In this document: positions 62,802 to 64,000 of the stretch, piece by piece
How positions within the stretch are numbered: position 1 is the stretch's first letter
How the letters are laid out: the number at the start of each line of letters is the position of its first letter
NCBI GenBank assembly: GCA_014825775.1
Contig: MVAQ01000079.1
Span: 22,334-86,333 of the forward strand
Length of the DNA: 64,000 bases
Direction: 5' to 3'
DNA from: Krasilnikovozyma curviuscula
Taxonomy: Eukaryota > Basidiomycota > Tremellomycetes > Cystofilobasidiales > Mrakiaceae
Position numbers and translations under genes: made by a program
Notes under the pieces: model-generated
The model's input: the letters and a program-made list of their open reading frames with translations, nothing else
Databases searched by the model: none
Told to the model about the DNA's origin: nothing

Positions 62802-63701
62802 CTAGCTGGTTGCACCAGTGAGCTTGCCATACAGCCATGGGCCACTAGGACGAAAAAGTGAAATTCAGTCATGCAAATTCGACAGAGTGACTGTGCCTGT
62901 GACTCACACAAAGAATAAGAGGGCCGCAATCACGAGAGGATTGAACGAGGGCGCCTTGAAGCCAGCCAATGAATTGCCCGATGATGATGGGACTGAACCC
63001 CCGCCGAGCCTGTTACCGGTGCCAGAGAATGCCGAAGCATTTCCTGTGGCCCCATCCTGACTGTATTGCTTGACCAAAGCCTTGAGTCGGGAAGCGTCAG
63101 CCCCTCTCAGCTTGAAGAACGAACGGACAACAATAAACGAGTGGGTCCTGCCCTGTCAGTGCAACAGCAAAAGAAAATGTAGACACAGATAGTTGATGTC
63201 CTCTCACCAGGTCGAGCTGCTTGCTGTCCTTTAAAAAGACGAAACCTGCAACAAAACAAGACCTTGGTAAGCGGTACAGTGGAAGCGGCGAGGTGAGCGC
63301 TGGGCGGACTGACTGGGCATAGCTGATATCGAGTATCTCTTGGCCACAGGCTGGTTCTTGTCGACATCGACCTTAACGAACTCTACACCAGGGTACTGCT
63401 TCGACAGTGCTTCGAAGACGGGGGCGATGGCATGGCTGCAAGAGCAATGAACCCGACACCCAGCCAGTCAGATAGGACGGCGAGAGAGGACAGTTGAATC
63501 AAGATATTCTCACCATGGACCACACCCTGAGTTGATCAACGAAAGGCAAGGAGAGAGCTCAGTCACTTCGTTCGTTTCGATGTGGGTTTCGACAGTACGA
63601 CACTCACATGTAGCGTGGAAGTCGACGACGACGAGGACTCCTTTGCCAGCCTTGGAGAGGACTCCATCGAAGGCTGTCTCTGTATCAGCGTGCTGCAACA
63701 T
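62802..63701 (-). CDS. Thioredoxin-domain protein with C-terminal membrane segment
   Basis: The product is about 170 aa. It starts MLQHADTETAFDGVLSKAGK, then [40 protein letters not shown], the cis-proline motif SAMPTFVFLKDSK, and RLKALVKQYSQDG. A Gly/Ser/Asn linker leads to a hydrophobic C-terminus, FNPLVIAALLFFVGPWLYG, ending KLTGATS. It is therefore a thioredoxin fold with an intact WCGPC redox pair and a probable tail anchor. The T/WCGPC/H region is assembled from three exons; the middle one is only 13 nt (63514-63526). At the last intron, a donor 2 nt upstream would give a different tail (FFWPMAVWQAHWC...), but GTGAGT is the better donor. Start ATG at 63701. Divergent from the next gene over 102 bp. 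Confidence 0.88.
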
Positions 63702-63803
63702 ATTTTTGAGTCTATTTCTTCTGCCGTTAAAAGGGGGTCGTGGTGGTCGCGATCCAACCAAGCTGTGGCCCACACCGACCCATCCAACTTCTCATTTCCA
63801 AGG
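63702..63803. promoter_or_regulatory. Very short divergent promoter between thioredoxin and listerin-like genes
   Basis: Only 102 bp separate the two start codons. Both transcription starts and leaders must lie here or inside the neighbouring gene. No factor site recognised. Confidence 0.5.
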
Positions 63804-64000
63804 ATGGCCAAGACATCTTCAGCCTCAGCGGGTACGAGGAAGAAGAATGCTGCGAAGAAGGCGGCCGCTGCTGGCGACAACTCTGCCGGCGACAAGCAGC
63901 AGCAAAAGCCCAAGGTCGACAGGAACGGCAAAAAGTTGACCAAGCAGGAACGCAAAGCTGAAAAGGGCAAGCCAAAGCCCTATGTACCCCCGCCTAAACC
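63804..64000 (+). CDS. Probable N-terminus of a listerin-type (Ltn1) E3 ubiquitin ligase, partial
   Basis: An open frame from ATG 63804 runs off the window. The 65 visible residues are MAKTSSASAGTRKKNAAKKA, then AAAGDNSAGDKQQQKPKVDR, NGKKLTKQERKAEKGKPKPY and VPPPKP. From memory, basidiomycete listerins begin with a similar Ser/Ala-TRKK(H/N)A(A)KK stretch followed by a KPYVPPPKP element ahead of the HEAT repeats. Listerin ubiquitylates nascent chains on stalled 60S subunits. With only the low-complexity N-terminus visible, the assignment is tentative; another Lys-rich nucleolar or ribosome-linked protein is possible. Confidence 0.5.
   Translation, partial: MAKTSSASAGTRKKNAAKKAAAAGDNSAGDKQQQKPKVDRNGKKLTKQERKAEKGKPKPYVPPPK

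Overview
The window is nuclear DNA of an intron-dense fungus, most likely a basidiomycete yeast. I infer this from densely packed genes split by many short introns (mostly 60-100 nt, GTGAGT/GTAAGT donors, CTAAC/CTGAC-like branch sites, AG acceptors), from coding exons down to 9 nt, and from closely spaced genes on both strands. Base composition is roughly balanced. The species cannot be read from the sequence; a Tremellomycete/Phaffia-like yeast would fit. I see no bacterial, viral, CRISPR, insertion-sequence, tRNA or rRNA features.

Layout: the 3' end of an unrecognised gene (+, 1-719); a pinin/SDK/memA splicing protein (-, 1104-2656) divergent from the KDEL receptor ERD2 (+, 2989-4289); MCM3 (-, 4689-8233) with two ACGCGT boxes upstream; a relic of a medium-chain dehydrogenase (about 8764-8994); an Nrd1-type four-RRM protein (-, 9323-12383); IWR1 (-, 13942-15048); the P4-ATPase flippase DRS2 (-, 15368-21110), divergent over 279 bp from RER1 (+, 21390-22877); mitochondrial ribosomal bL34m (-, 23363-23710).

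From 24 to 35 kb four genes lie on one strand: an FAD amino-acid oxidase of the fructosyl-amine/pipecolate/sarcosine oxidase group, an M20 amidohydrolase, and two tandemly duplicated anion:cation symporter (Dal5/Fen2-like) permeases. This looks like a nutrient-salvage neighbourhood. Next come a multi-spanning membrane protein of unknown function (+), arginine-type carbamoyl-phosphate synthase large chain CPA2 (-), a mitochondrial P-loop NTPase (-), a 2-oxoglutarate/Fe(II) dioxygenase (-), an uncharacterised fungal protein (+), a third Dal5-like permease (-), a LARGE-like GT49 glycosyltransferase (+), a secreted NUP-family purine-nucleoside protein (+), an atypical small bZIP-like protein (-), a SulP/STAS anion transporter (-), a thioredoxin with a C-terminal membrane segment (-), and the first codons of a probable listerin-type ubiquitin ligase (+).

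Three of the housekeeping genes (ERD2, RER1, DRS2) act in Golgi/ER trafficking. I find no obviously new multi-gene system. The most notable signals are microexons that carry functional motifs: a 9-nt exon in DRS2 that completes a third DPF motif, a 13-nt exon that supplies most of the thioredoxin WCGPC active site, and a 10-nt exon in RER1.
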